Source: Bradyrhizobium frederickii (GTDB taxonomy: Bacteria; Pseudomonadota; Alphaproteobacteria; Rhizobiales; Xanthobacteraceae). From it: DNA of 64,000 bases. The stretch is from the NCBI RefSeq assembly GCF_004570865.1, contig NZ_SPQS01000016.1, positions 62,001-126,000 of the forward strand, read 5' to 3'. Below the pieces are notes generated by a model that had not been told where the DNA came from, searched no databases, and worked only from the letters and a program-made list of their open reading frames with translations. The position numbers were made by a program, and so were the translations under genes. Shown here one piece after another: positions 9,111 to 17,494 of the stretch. Position 1 is the first letter of the stretch. Each line of letters starts with the position of its first letter.

Positions 9111-10724
9111 GTGAGCAGGACAAGAATTACAGCCACGGCGATTGGTCTCGCCGGCGCACTGGCAGCCTCGCAGGCCCAGGCCCAATCGGCGAGCAGCAGC
9201 GAGCAGGAGATCGCGCTGCTGAAGCAGCAGTTGAAGCTGCTGGAGCAGAAGCTCGACAAGCTCCAGAGTCAAACCGCGGCGAACACAGCGGCCACGGCCA
9301 AAGCCAGGGCCGAAGCGAAGGCTGAAGCGAAGGCCGAGGCGCGCTCGGAGGCAAAGGCCGTCGTTGCCAACGCCAATGCGGCGATTCCCGTCAAGGGGCC
9401 GGCCCCGGCATCCGGCGTCGTCGTGACGATGCCGAACAACCGCCCGACGATCTGCACCGCCGACCAGGCCAATTGCGTCGCCATCACCAGCCGCCTGCAT
9501 TGGGATGTCGGCGGCTATGACTATCGCCCCAACACCGCGGCGACCGTGCCGCAGAAGCTCGACAGCGGCCAGAACGTCCGCCGCGCGCGCATCGGCGTCA
9601 CCGGCAAATTCTTCAACGACTGGAACTTCGCCCTGGTCTACGATTTCGGCGGCTCCTCCGACGGATTTGGCGGGACGGCTCCGGGATCGCTGCCCGGCGG
9701 CGGCGTCTCCGGTGTCGAGAACGCCTATCTCAGCTACACCGGCCTGAAACCGTTCGGCGGGCGGATGGCGATCGAGGCGGGCATCATGGACCTGCCCTAC
9801 ACCATGGACGAGGCCACCAGCTCCAACGACATCATGTTCATGGAGCGTGCCTCACCGGGCGTGATCGCGACCAACATCGCCGCCGGCGACTTCCGCTCCG
9901 CAGCCGGCACACGCTGGTACAACGACCAGCTCTGGATCGGCGGCTATGTCACGGGACCGTCGACCGGCGCGATCCACTCCGCCTCGAGCGCTGCCCCCGC
10001 GGGCACGAGCGAGCAATACGGCGCGGTGGCGCGCGTCGCCGGCAATCCCATCAGCGGCAAGGACTATTCGGTGCACATCGGCGCCGACGCGCAATGGCTG
10101 ATCCAGCCGCCGCGCAACCTGATCGCCAACACGCAGACATTGACGCTCAGCGATCGCCCCGAACTGCGGCTTGATCCAACGACGCTGGTCTCGACCGGCG
10201 CGATGGCCAACGTCTCGGGCGCGCAGGTCTACAGCGTCGAGGCGGCCGCAACCTACGGGCCGCTCATCGTCCAGGGCGAGTACTTCTGGTACAATGTCGA
10301 CCGCACCGCCAACACCGGCGTGCCGCTGGTCGGCGCGCCCAGCCTGAAATTCCAGGGCGGATATGCGCAGGCCGGCTACGTGCTGACGGGCGAAGGCCGG
10401 ACCTACAACGCCGCCAACGCCGCCTATCACGGCGTCAAGCCGGCGCATCCGTTCTCGCTCGACGGCGGCGGCTGGGGCGCGTGGGAAATCGCGGGGCGGT
10501 TCTCGACGATCGACCTCAATGACCAGCTCGCAACCGCGACCGGCGTCGCCGGCGGCCGGCAGACCGTCTACACCCTCGCGCTCAACTGGTACGTCAACGG
10601 CAATGTCCGCTTCATGCTGGACTATCTGCACGGCACCGTGTCGCGACAGGCCTCGCCGGTCTCGACCGCCGATGTCGGCTCGAAGTTCGACGCGGTCGCG
10701 ATGCGGACGCAATTCGCGTTCTGA
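9111..10724 (+). CDS. Outer-membrane porin, OprO/OprP (phosphate-selective) type
   Basis: 537-aa beta-barrel porin. The chosen GTG start at 9111 has GGAG 7 bases upstream and gives a clean signal peptide (VSRTRITATAIGLAGALAAS, cleavage after AQA); an ATG at 9072 would add 13 residues. After cleavage come a short coiled coil at about 30-55 (EIALLKQQLKLLEQKLDKL), an Ala/Lys/Glu repeat (EAKA units, about 64-83), a CTADQANC cysteine pair, and then a barrel with alternating strands such as GVTGKFFNDWNFALVYDFG and a C-terminal aromatic (MRTQFAF, ending in Phe) as required for BamA recognition. The coiled coil probably mediates trimerisation. Solute specificity (phosphate, pyrophosphate or other anions) is not established. 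A shared terminator follows. Confidence 0.85.
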   Translation: MSRTRITATAIGLAGALAASQAQAQSASSSEQEIALLKQQLKLLEQKLDKLQSQTAANTAATAKARAEAKAEAKAEARSEAKAVVANANAAIPVKGPAPASGVVVTMPNNRPTICTADQANCVAITSRLHWDVGGYDYRPNTAATVPQKLDSGQNVRRARIGVTGKFFNDWNFALVYDFGGSSDGFGGTAPGSLPGGGVSGVENAYLSYTGLKPFGGRMAIEAGIMDLPYTMDEATSSNDIMFMERASPGVIATNIAAGDFRSAAGTRWYNDQLWIGGYVTGPSTGAIHSASSAAPAGTSEQYGAVARVAGNPISGKDYSVHIGADAQWLIQPPRNLIANTQTLTLSDRPELRLDPTTLVSTGAMANVSGAQVYSVEAAATYGPLIVQGEYFWYNVDRTANTGVPLVGAPSLKFQGGYAQAGYVLTGEGRTYNAANAAYHGVKPAHPFSLDGGGWGAWEIAGRFSTIDLNDQLATATGVAGGRQTVYTLALNWYVNGNVRFMLDYLHGTVSRQASPVSTADVGSKFDAVAMRTQFAF

Positions 10725-10732
10725 GGCTCACC

Positions 10733-10766
10733 TTTTCCGGGGGCGCTACGATCCGCTCCCGGAAAA
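10733..10766. terminator. Bidirectional terminator between porin and hxlR
   Basis: Inverted repeat with 13-base arms TTTTCCGGGGGCG / CGCTCCCGGAAAA (one G-T pair) and an 8-base loop. The A/T ends supply a T-run on either strand. It starts 9 bases after the porin stop and ends 1 base before the hxlR stop, so it fits a terminator for both convergent genes. Confidence 0.8.
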
Positions 10767-10767
10767 C

Positions 10768-11145
10768 TCACGCCGCCCGCTTCGGCTTTTTCACCACGAC
10801 CGGCTCAGGCGCGCAGGACAGCCGCTCCTGATGGCTCTCACCCCAGGCCTTCAGGGTGTCGATCACCGGCTTGAGGCTCTCGCCGAGCTCGGAGAGGCAG
10901 TACTCGACCCGCGGCGGCACCTCGGCATAGACCTTGCGGATGACGAGCTTGTCCTCTTCCAGAGCGCGCAGCTGTTTTGTCAGCATGCGCTGGGTGATGC
11001 CGGGCATCCGGCGGCGCAATTCGCCGAAGCGCTGGGTGCCGCTCTGCAGGTGATAGAGGATCACGCCCTTCCACTTGCCGTCGATCAGGTCCAGCGTCGC
11101 CTCGACCGAGCAGCCGGGACGACGGGCAAAATTGCGCCGTTTCAT
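10768..11145 (-). CDS. HxlR-family winged-helix transcriptional regulator
   Basis: 125-aa regulator of the HxlR/YodB/YtfH group. Conserved features are Cys12 in RPGCSVEATLDLIDGKWKGVILYHL, the recognition region RFGELRRRMPGITQRMLTKQLRALEEDKLV and the wing VPPRVEYCLSELGESLKPVI. The N-terminal Cys is the redox or electrophile sensor in YodB/QorR-like members; its presence and the neighbouring quinone oxidoreductase suggest a quinone or electrophile sensor (inference). A second Cys is in the wing. The gene is divergent from the oxidoreductase over a 120-base region with a palindrome at 11158-11179, a likely operator for both. A Lys/Arg tail closes the protein. Confidence 0.9.
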   Translation of the reverse strand: MKRRNFARRPGCSVEATLDLIDGKWKGVILYHLQSGTQRFGELRRRMPGITQRMLTKQLRALEEDKLVIRKVYAEVPPRVEYCLSELGESLKPVIDTLKAWGESHQERLSCAPEPVVVKKPKRAA

Positions 11146-11157
11146 GCGTCTTTCCCA

Positions 11158-11179
11158 ATAGTATCCAAACAGGGACTAT
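11158..11179. promoter_or_regulatory. Candidate HxlR operator
   Basis: Palindrome ATAGT-N12-ACTAT (22 bases, with additional internal C-G match) centred between the divergent hxlR and quinone oxidoreductase genes. It is the only AT-rich dyad in this gap, and HxlR dimers bind such sites. The site would control both genes. Not experimentally supported. Confidence 0.55.
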
Positions 11180-11265
11180 ATCCCCGAATTTACAGTACTT
11201 GCCAAATCGGAGCCAGAGCGACAGTTAGGACGGCAGGCGAGCAAGCCATCTGATGGAGACAAGCC

Positions 11266-12279
11266 ATGAAGGCCGTCGGCTACAAGAAATCGCTTCCGAT
11301 CGAGGACGCGGATTCGCTGTTCGATTTCGAGACCGCAAAACCGGAGCCCAAAGGGCGCGACATCCGCGTCGCCGTGAAGGCGATCTCGGCCAATCCGGTC
11401 GATTACAAGGTGCGCAAGCGCGCCGCTCCGCCCGAGGGCGAGACCAAGATCCTGGGCTATGACGCCGCCGGCGTGGTCGATGCCGTCGGGCCCGAGGTTA
11501 CGTTGTTCAAGCCGGGCGACGAGGTGTTCTACGCCGGCTCGATCCTGCGCCAGGGCACCAACGCCGAATTCCACCTGGTCGATGAGCGCATCGTCGGCAA
11601 CAAGCCGAAGAGCCTGTCATTCGCGCAAGGAGCCGCCCTTCCCCTCACTTCCATCACCGCCTGGGAATTGCTGTTCGACCGGCTCGGCGCGGTACCCGGC
11701 AAGAGCGTCGATCCGCGCACGCTCCTGATCACGGGCGGCGCCGGCGGCGTCGGCTCGATCCTGATCCAGCTTGCCCGCCGCCTCACCGGCCTCACGGTGC
11801 TCGCCACCGCGACGCGGCCGGAATCGCAGAGATGGTGCCTCGATCTCGGCGCGCACGCCGTGATCGACCACGGCAAGCCGATGAAGGAGCAGATCGAGAA
11901 GTTGAAGCTGCCGCCTGTCGCGCTGGTGGCGAGCCTCACCTTCACCGATCAGCACTACAAGGCGATCGCGGACTTCATGGCACCGCAGGGCAAGTTCGGC
12001 CTGATCGACGATCCGCCGGAATTCACCATGAGCACGTTCAAGGGCAAGGCGATCTCGGTGCACTGGGAATCGATGTTCACCCGCTCCTCGTTCCAGACGG
12101 CGGACATGATCGCGCAGCATCATCTGCTGAACGACGTCGCCGACCTCATCGACAAGGGCGTGCTGCGCACCACGCTCGACCAGACCTTCGGCACGATCAA
12201 CGCCGCCAACCTCAAGCGCGCGCATGCGCTGCTCGAGAGCGGCAAATCGCGCGGCAAGATCGTGCTGGAGGGGTGGTAG
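11266..12279 (+). CDS. Zinc-binding-type alcohol dehydrogenase / quinone oxidoreductase (MDR family)
   Basis: 337-aa medium-chain reductase, NAD(P)H-dependent. It has the MDR N-terminal fold (ISANPVDYKVRKR, LGYDAAGVVDAVGPEV, FKPGDEVFYAG), the cofactor-binding glycine motif GGAGGVGSILIQLAR and the C-terminal NFG-like stretch. No structural-zinc four-Cys lobe is visible (the only Cys is near residue 190), which fits the zinc-free quinone oxidoreductase (QOR/YtfG-like) subgroup despite the family name. The start ATG at 11266 is preceded by TGGAGACAAGCC, GGAG being a good Shine-Dalgarno. Divergent from an HxlR-type repressor, a pairing usual for quinone or electrophile detoxification. Confidence 0.85.
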   Translation: MKAVGYKKSLPIEDADSLFDFETAKPEPKGRDIRVAVKAISANPVDYKVRKRAAPPEGETKILGYDAAGVVDAVGPEVTLFKPGDEVFYAGSILRQGTNAEFHLVDERIVGNKPKSLSFAQGAALPLTSITAWELLFDRLGAVPGKSVDPRTLLITGGAGGVGSILIQLARRLTGLTVLATATRPESQRWCLDLGAHAVIDHGKPMKEQIEKLKLPPVALVASLTFTDQHYKAIADFMAPQGKFGLIDDPPEFTMSTFKGKAISVHWESMFTRSSFQTADMIAQHHLLNDVADLIDKGVLRTTLDQTFGTINAANLKRAHALLESGKSRGKIVLEGW

Positions 12280-12290
12280 GCGAAGGATTC

Positions 12291-12381
12291 GTAGGGTGAG
12301 CAAAGGCGCACTTGCGCCGTGCCCACCACCTCTCTCGGTCGCAAAAAGTGCGTGGGCACGCTGTCGCTTTGCCCACCCTAC
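12291..12381. repeat. Long palindromic intergenic repeat, copy 2
   Basis: Second copy of the element at 842-944, with arms GTAGGGTGAGCAAAG / CTTTGCCCACCCTAC and inner arms GTGCCCAC / GTGGGCAC. One arm has a single-base change from copy 1. It fills the whole gap between the convergent oxidoreductase and DUF1330 genes, so it may double as a terminator hairpin. Confidence 0.85.
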
Positions 12382-12386
12382 GGCAG

Positions 12387-12683
12387 CTACGCTTCCGCCA
12401 CCCCCTCGACGAACAGCAGCCGCCGCTCCAGCGCCGTCTGACGCAACTTCAGCGCCTCGGCATATTCCGGCGAGGCGTACCATTCCTTCAGCCTCGCCAT
12501 CGACGGAAATTCGACGATGACGATCGCCTTCGCCGGGAGGTTGCCTTCGGCAAGCTCGACCTTGCCGCCACGGACGAGATAACGTCCGCCGTACCGCTCG
12601 ATCGTCTTCGCGGCGAGCGTGCGATAGGCTGCAAATCCGTCGGGATCGCGCATCTCGAGTTCGGAGATCACATAGGCTGTCAT
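12387..12683 (-). CDS. DUF1330 domain-containing protein
   Basis: 98-aa dimeric alpha+beta barrel protein of the DUF1330 family: MTAYVISELEMRDPDGFAAYR, then KTIERYGGRYLVRGGKVELAEG, IVIVEFPSMARLKEWYASPEY and an LRQTALERRLLFVEG end. Enzymatic role is unknown for the family; related ferredoxin-like barrels act as monooxygenases or stress proteins. The start ATG at 12683 is the natural one; the open frame continues upstream inside the SDR gene but that part is antisense-free shadow of the SDR and not conserved. Eight bases separate it from the SDR stop, so the two are probably one transcript. Confidence 0.85.
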   Translation of the reverse strand: MTAYVISELEMRDPDGFAAYRTLAAKTIERYGGRYLVRGGKVELAEGNLPAKAIVIVEFPSMARLKEWYASPEYAEALKLRQTALERRLLFVEGVAEA

Positions 12684-12691
12684 GCGCGGCC

Positions 12692-13480
12692 TCAGGCAAT
12701 GGTGTTGACGATGCCGCCTTCTGCGCGCAGCGCCGCGCCGTTGGTGGCGGATGCCTGCTTCGAGGCGACATAGACCACCATGTTGGCGATCTCGTCGACG
12801 CCGGCGAAACGCTGAAGCAGAGAGCTCGGACGGTGCTGCTTGACGAAATTGGCAGCCGCCTCGTCCACCGACTGGCCGTTCTGCCTGGCGAGATCCTTCA
12901 CGAAAGTCTCGACACCCTCCGACATGGTCGGGCCCGGCAGCACGGAGTTGACGGTGACACCGGTGCCACGCGTGAGCTGCGCCAGGCCGCGGGCGACCGA
13001 GAGCTGCGCCGTCTTCGTCATGCCGTAATGGATCATCTCGACGGGAATGTTGAGGCCGGACTCCGAGGAGATGAAGACGATGCGGCCCCAATTGCGCTCG
13101 AGCATGCCCTTCATGTAGGCCCGCGACAGCCGCACGCCGCTCATGACGTTGACCTCGAAGAAGCGGCTCCAGTCCTCGTCGGGAATGTCGAAGAAGTCCT
13201 TCGGCTCGAAGATGCCGGCATTGTTGACGAGGATGTCGACGTCCGGCAGCGCCGCAACCAGCGTCTTGCAGCCCGCAGCGGTCGAGACGTCCGCGGCGAT
13301 GCCGCGGACCTTGGCGCCCGTTCCTTCCAGCTTGCGCACGGCGGCATCGACCTTGTCCTGGCCGCGGCCGTTGATCACGACGCTGGCGCCGGAGGCCGCC
13401 AAGCCTTTGGCGATGGCATGGCCGATGCCCGCGGTCGAGCCGGTCACCAGGGCGGTTTTTCCCGAAAGGTCGATGTTCAT
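12692..13480 (-). CDS. Short-chain dehydrogenase/reductase
   Basis: 262-aa classical SDR. It has the cofactor motif TGSTAGIG near residues 13-20, DVS at about 65, NNAG at about 88-91, the catalytic Ser (FISSESG) and the Y-x-x-x-K pair (HYGMTK). The Rossmann-end VINGRG suggests NADP preference, which is inference. The ATG at 13480 has GGAG 8 bases upstream and gives the usual family N-terminus MNIDLSGKTALVTG; the frame is open a further 24 codons without conservation. The substrate is unknown. Divergent from the TctC-type binding protein over a gap with a small dyad. Confidence 0.9.
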   Translation of the reverse strand: MNIDLSGKTALVTGSTAGIGHAIAKGLAASGASVVINGRGQDKVDAAVRKLEGTGAKVRGIAADVSTAAGCKTLVAALPDVDILVNNAGIFEPKDFFDIPDEDWSRFFEVNVMSGVRLSRAYMKGMLERNWGRIVFISSESGLNIPVEMIHYGMTKTAQLSVARGLAQLTRGTGVTVNSVLPGPTMSEGVETFVKDLARQNGQSVDEAAANFVKQHRPSSLLQRFAGVDEIANMVVYVASKQASATNGAALRAEGGIVNTIA

Positions 13481-13544
13481 GTAATAATCTCCATCAGATC
13501 GATGCCGGGGATATCGGACGCGATGGACCGGCTCGCAATCGGCG

Positions 13545-13560
13545 CTCACCAATCAGTGAG
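13545..13560. promoter_or_regulatory. Candidate operator dyad CTCAC-N6-GTGAG
   Basis: Five-base perfect arms with 6-base spacer in the 182-base gap between the divergent SDR and TctC genes. The size fits a TetR- or MarR-type dimer site, but no regulator gene is adjacent, so assignment is open. Confidence 0.35.
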
Positions 13561-13662
13561 ACGATCGGGAGCTGTTCCGCCTCGGCCCGAGTGCAGGTGG
13601 AATGAATATTGCTAAACCGGACCCGAGCATCTGCGCTCATGCGAACACGGAAGGACCATGCG

Positions 13663-14640
13663 ATGAAGAGAACCGCCCTCACTGTTGCGCTCGGGTTGCT
13701 CGGCCTGATGGGCAGCATTTCGCAGGCGCCGGCGCAAGCGGTCTATCCGGACAAAGCCCTGCAATTGATCGTTCCCTTCCCGCCCGGCGGCGCCTCCGAC
13801 GTGGTGGCGCGCATCATCGGCGGCGAGCTGGAGACGCGGCTCGGCAAGCCCGTGATCATCATGAACCGCCCCGGCGGCGGCACCACGATTGCAGCCAAGG
13901 AAGTGGCGCGAGCGGCGCCGGACGGATACACCCTGTTCTTCAGCTCGAACTCGAGCTTCACGCTGCCGCCAGCCGTCAAGGAAAGCGTGCCGTACGACGC
14001 GGCCAAGGATTTCGAGCCGCTCGGCCAGGTCGGCAAAATCACGTTGGCGCTGGTCACCTACAAGGACAATCCGGTCAAGGACGTGGCTGCGCTCGTCGCC
14101 GAGGCCAAGGCCAATCCCGACAAGCTCTCGCTGGCGTCCTTCGGCGTCGCGACCGTCTCGCACTTTGCCGGCGAGCTGTTCAAATCGGCGGCCGGGATCA
14201 AGATGGTCCACCTGCCCTACAAGGGCAGCGCGCCGGCGATGAACGACCTCATCGGCAAGCACATCCAGTACCACGTCGACACCGTGATCGCGATCAAGCC
14301 GCAGATCGAGGCGGGCGCCGTCAAGGTGCTCGCCGTGTTCTCGGCCAAGCGCACGCCGTTCCTGCCTGACGTGCCGACGCTCGCCGAGCTCGGCTATGGC
14401 AACATCGACTTCGCCTCATGGGGCGCCGTGGTCGCTCCCAAGGGCCTGCCGCCGGCCGTTCACGACAAGCTCTCGACAACGCTGGAGGAGACGATCAAGA
14501 ATCCCTCCGTGGCCGAGCGCTTCACCAAGGTCGGCTTCGAGCCCGGCTTCGCGCGTTTCGGCGATTGGGCGGGAGCGATCGGCAAGGAGACCGCAGAAAT
14601 GAAGGACATCGCGCAAAAGGCGGGGATCAAGGAGGAATAG
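13663..14640 (+). CDS. Bug/TctC-family periplasmic substrate-binding protein
   Basis: 325-aa tripartite tricarboxylate transporter receptor of the Bug family. A Sec signal (KRTALTVALGLLGLMG, cleavage after APA or AQA) is followed by YPDKALQLIVPFPPGGASDVVAR, the family glycine loop, and later NRPGGGTTIAAKEVARAAPDGYTL and GELFKSAAGIKMVHLPYKGSAPAMNDLIG, which form the ligand-binding cleft. Ligands for the family include dicarboxylates, tricarboxylates and amides. AAGGA lies 7 bases before the ATG at 13663, and a longer form from 13609 is less likely. No TctA/TctB membrane partners are near, as usual for orphan Bug proteins. A strong terminator follows. Confidence 0.9.
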   Translation: MKRTALTVALGLLGLMGSISQAPAQAVYPDKALQLIVPFPPGGASDVVARIIGGELETRLGKPVIIMNRPGGGTTIAAKEVARAAPDGYTLFFSSNSSFTLPPAVKESVPYDAAKDFEPLGQVGKITLALVTYKDNPVKDVAALVAEAKANPDKLSLASFGVATVSHFAGELFKSAAGIKMVHLPYKGSAPAMNDLIGKHIQYHVDTVIAIKPQIEAGAVKVLAVFSAKRTPFLPDVPTLAELGYGNIDFASWGAVVAPKGLPPAVHDKLSTTLEETIKNPSVAERFTKVGFEPGFARFGDWAGAIGKETAEMKDIAQKAGIKEE

Positions 14641-14670
14641 TCCCGCGCTTCTGCGCCGGTCCCAGAAACA

Positions 14671-14696
14671 AAAACGGCGCCCGAGGGCGCCGTTTT
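14671..14696. terminator. Strong bidirectional intrinsic terminator
   Basis: Perfect 12-base arms AAAACGGCGCCC / GGGCGCCGTTTT with a 2-base loop, flanked by A- and T-runs. It lies 30 bases after the Bug gene stop and 26 bases after the rplQ stop, so it closes both the Bug gene and the whole ribosomal superoperon. Confidence 0.9.
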
Positions 14697-14722
14697 CAAT
14701 CCATCCGTATCCGCTGAACGGC

Positions 14723-15139
14723 TTACGCCGCCTCGGCTTCCTTTTCCTGCACGGGGCCGGAATCCTGCCCCTTGGCATCGACGTCACGATCGACGAACTC
14801 GATCACGGCCATCGCGGCGTTGTCGCCGTAGCGGAAGCCGGCCTTGATGATGCGGGTGTAGCCGCCCTGGCGGTCCTTGTAGCGGGTCGCCAGCGTGTCG
14901 AAGAGCTTCTTGACCATGTCGACGTCGCGCAGCTCCGAGATCGCCTGGCGGCGCAGCGACAGACCGCCCTTCTTGCCGAGGGTGACGAGCTTCTCGACGA
15001 TTGGACGGAGCTCCTTGGCCTTCGGCAGCGTGGTGACGATCTGCTCGTGCTTGATGAGCGCGGCCGCCATGTTGGCGAACATCGCCTTGCGATGCTCGGC
15101 CGTGCGGTTGAGCTTCCGATGAACCTTGCCGTGACGCAT
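14723..15139 (-). CDS. rplQ: 50S ribosomal protein L17
   Basis: 138-aa large-subunit protein, last gene of the alpha operon. Clear family sequence: MRHGKVHRKLNRTAEHRKAM at the start, then ALIKHEQIVTTLPKAKELRPIVEKLVTLGKKG and the tail GYTRIIKAGFRYGDNAAMAVIEFVD. A charged Asp/Glu-rich end is usual in alphaproteobacteria. It is 143 bases downstream of rpoA; the gap contains a repeat-derived hairpin. Confidence 0.97.
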   Translation of the reverse strand: MRHGKVHRKLNRTAEHRKAMFANMAAALIKHEQIVTTLPKAKELRPIVEKLVTLGKKGGLSLRRQAISELRDVDMVKKLFDTLATRYKDRQGGYTRIIKAGFRYGDNAAMAVIEFVDRDVDAKGQDSGPVQEKEAEAA

Positions 15140-15220
15140 GTGAGTAGTCCTTACGTTAAAACTGCCGCGACGGTTCGTCGGACATGTTGCTCAGGTGGGC
15201 TGCCTGCGTTCGCCCGGATA

Positions 15221-15277
15221 GCGAGTAGTGAATGGCGAGTAGCGAGTTGAATTCGCTATTCGCCACTCCCCATTCGC
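15221..15277. repeat. GCGAGTAG/GCGAATAG short-repeat cluster with hairpin potential, copy 1
   Basis: Tandem and inverted copies of the core GCGAGTAG / CTATTCGC, e.g. AATGGCGAGTAGCGAG versus CGCTATTCGCCACT. Lies in the rplQ-rpoA gap. A closely related element is at 29831-29897 between tuf and rpsJ. It is likely a dispersed repeat that folds into an RNA hairpin within the transcript. Confidence 0.75.
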
Positions 15278-15282
15278 CGAAC

Positions 15283-16314
<1,032 letters not shown>

Positions 16315-16428
16315 ACAGGCCAGCCAATTTGAGGCATCAAATACTGGCGTTGGAGAAAGGCCGCAGAGCATTCCTGCGGCTTCTTGCAAAGTCATTGCGG
16401 GCGCCGATGCGCCCGCAACTCGTAAAAA

Positions 16429-16818
16429 TCAAACGCGACGACGCTTGCGCGGACGGCAACCGTTGTGCGGGATCGTGGTCACGTCGCGGATCGAGGTGAC
16501 GGTGAAGCCGGCGGCCTGAAGCGCGCGGAGCGCCGATTCGCGGCCCGAACCGGGACCGGCGACTTCGACTTCCAGCGTGCGCATGCCGTGCTCCTGCGCC
16601 TTCTTGGAGACGTCCTCGGCGGCAACCTGCGCCGCGTACGGGGTCGACTTGCGCGAGCCCTTGAAGCCCATCGTGCCGGCGGAGGACCAGGCAATCGTGT
16701 TGCCCTGCGCGTCGGTGATGGTGATGGTCGTGTTGTTGAACGACGAGTTCACATGCGCGACGCCGGAGGCGATGTTCTTGCGCTCACGACGACGAACGCG
16801 GGTGGCTTCCTTGCCCAT
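16429..16818 (-). CDS. rpsK: 30S ribosomal protein S11
   Basis: 129-aa small-subunit platform protein. Diagnostic stretches: GVAHVNSSFNNTTITITDAQGNTIAWSSAG, GFKGSRKSTPYAAQVAAEDVSKKA, and the ending PHNGCRPRKRRRV. It binds 16S rRNA near the mRNA exit. Gap of 114 bases to rpoA and 122 to rpsM, wider than typical inside the operon. Confidence 0.98.
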   Translation of the reverse strand: MGKEATRVRRRERKNIASGVAHVNSSFNNTTITITDAQGNTIAWSSAGTMGFKGSRKSTPYAAQVAAEDVSKKAQEHGMRTLEVEVAGPGSGRESALRALQAAGFTVTSIRDVTTIPHNGCRPRKRRRV

Positions 16819-16940
16819 TGAGTCCCTTTCCTGAAGATCTCAAACGCCGCCGTAATGCCAGCGGCTACACCTGTGGAACGAAAGGCGCGCAGCGAACGGG
16901 CATCCCCTGTTCGCCGCACGCCGCGACTAGATTCGAAAAC

Positions 16941-17309
16941 TTACTTCTTCTTGCCGGCGATGGCTTTCGCCGGACCTTTGCGCGTGCGCGCATTGGTGTG
17001 GGTGCGCTGGCCGCGCACCGGCAGACCGCGACGATGACGCAGACCGCGATAGCAGCCGAGGTCCATCAGACGCTTGATGTTGATGCCGACCTCGCGGCGC
17101 AGGTCGCCCTCGACGAGATAGTCGCGGTCGATCACTTCGCGGATCTGGAGCACTTCAGCGTCGCTGAGCTGATTGACGCGACGATCCACGGGGATCTTCA
17201 CCTTCTCCAGGATCTCACCGGCGATCTTCTGACCGATGCCATGGATGTACTGGAGCGCGATCAGCACGCGCTTGTTGGTGGGAATGTTCACGCCGGCAAT
17301 ACGGGCCAC
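16941..17309 (-). CDS. rpsM: 30S ribosomal protein S13
   Basis: 122-aa head protein of the small subunit, contacting P-site tRNA and the large subunit. Family sequence includes MARIAGVNIPTNKRVLIALQYIHGIG, INIKRLMDLGCYRGLRHRRGLPVRGQRTHTNARTRKGP and the Lys-rich end. It precedes rpsK and is followed upstream by adk; rpmJ (L36), present here in many bacteria, is absent. Confidence 0.98.
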   Translation of the reverse strand: MARIAGVNIPTNKRVLIALQYIHGIGQKIAGEILEKVKIPVDRRVNQLSDAEVLQIREVIDRDYLVEGDLRREVGINIKRLMDLGCYRGLRHRRGLPVRGQRTHTNARTRKGPAKAIAGKKK

Positions 17310-17494
17310 GGCCTTCTCTCCTGTTGCCGATCCTCGTCAGGATCGGGCTTTAAGTGCTTGTGTTCTCGGGCAGGTGTTCACAAACGCGAACACGACGCCC
17401 TCCCCCGGTCTTCCTGGGGCCCGGCATCGTCTGAAACTATCCGACTTGGATGCGGGGCTTATTAGGGGATTCAGGGGGCTTTCGTCAACCGCTG

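Noticed and set aside
17310..17494. Search for rpmJ (L36) between rpsM and secY
   Set aside because: No ORF with the four-Cys/His L36 pattern between rpsM and secY; the slot is taken by adk, as in many alphaproteobacteria where rpmJ is elsewhere.
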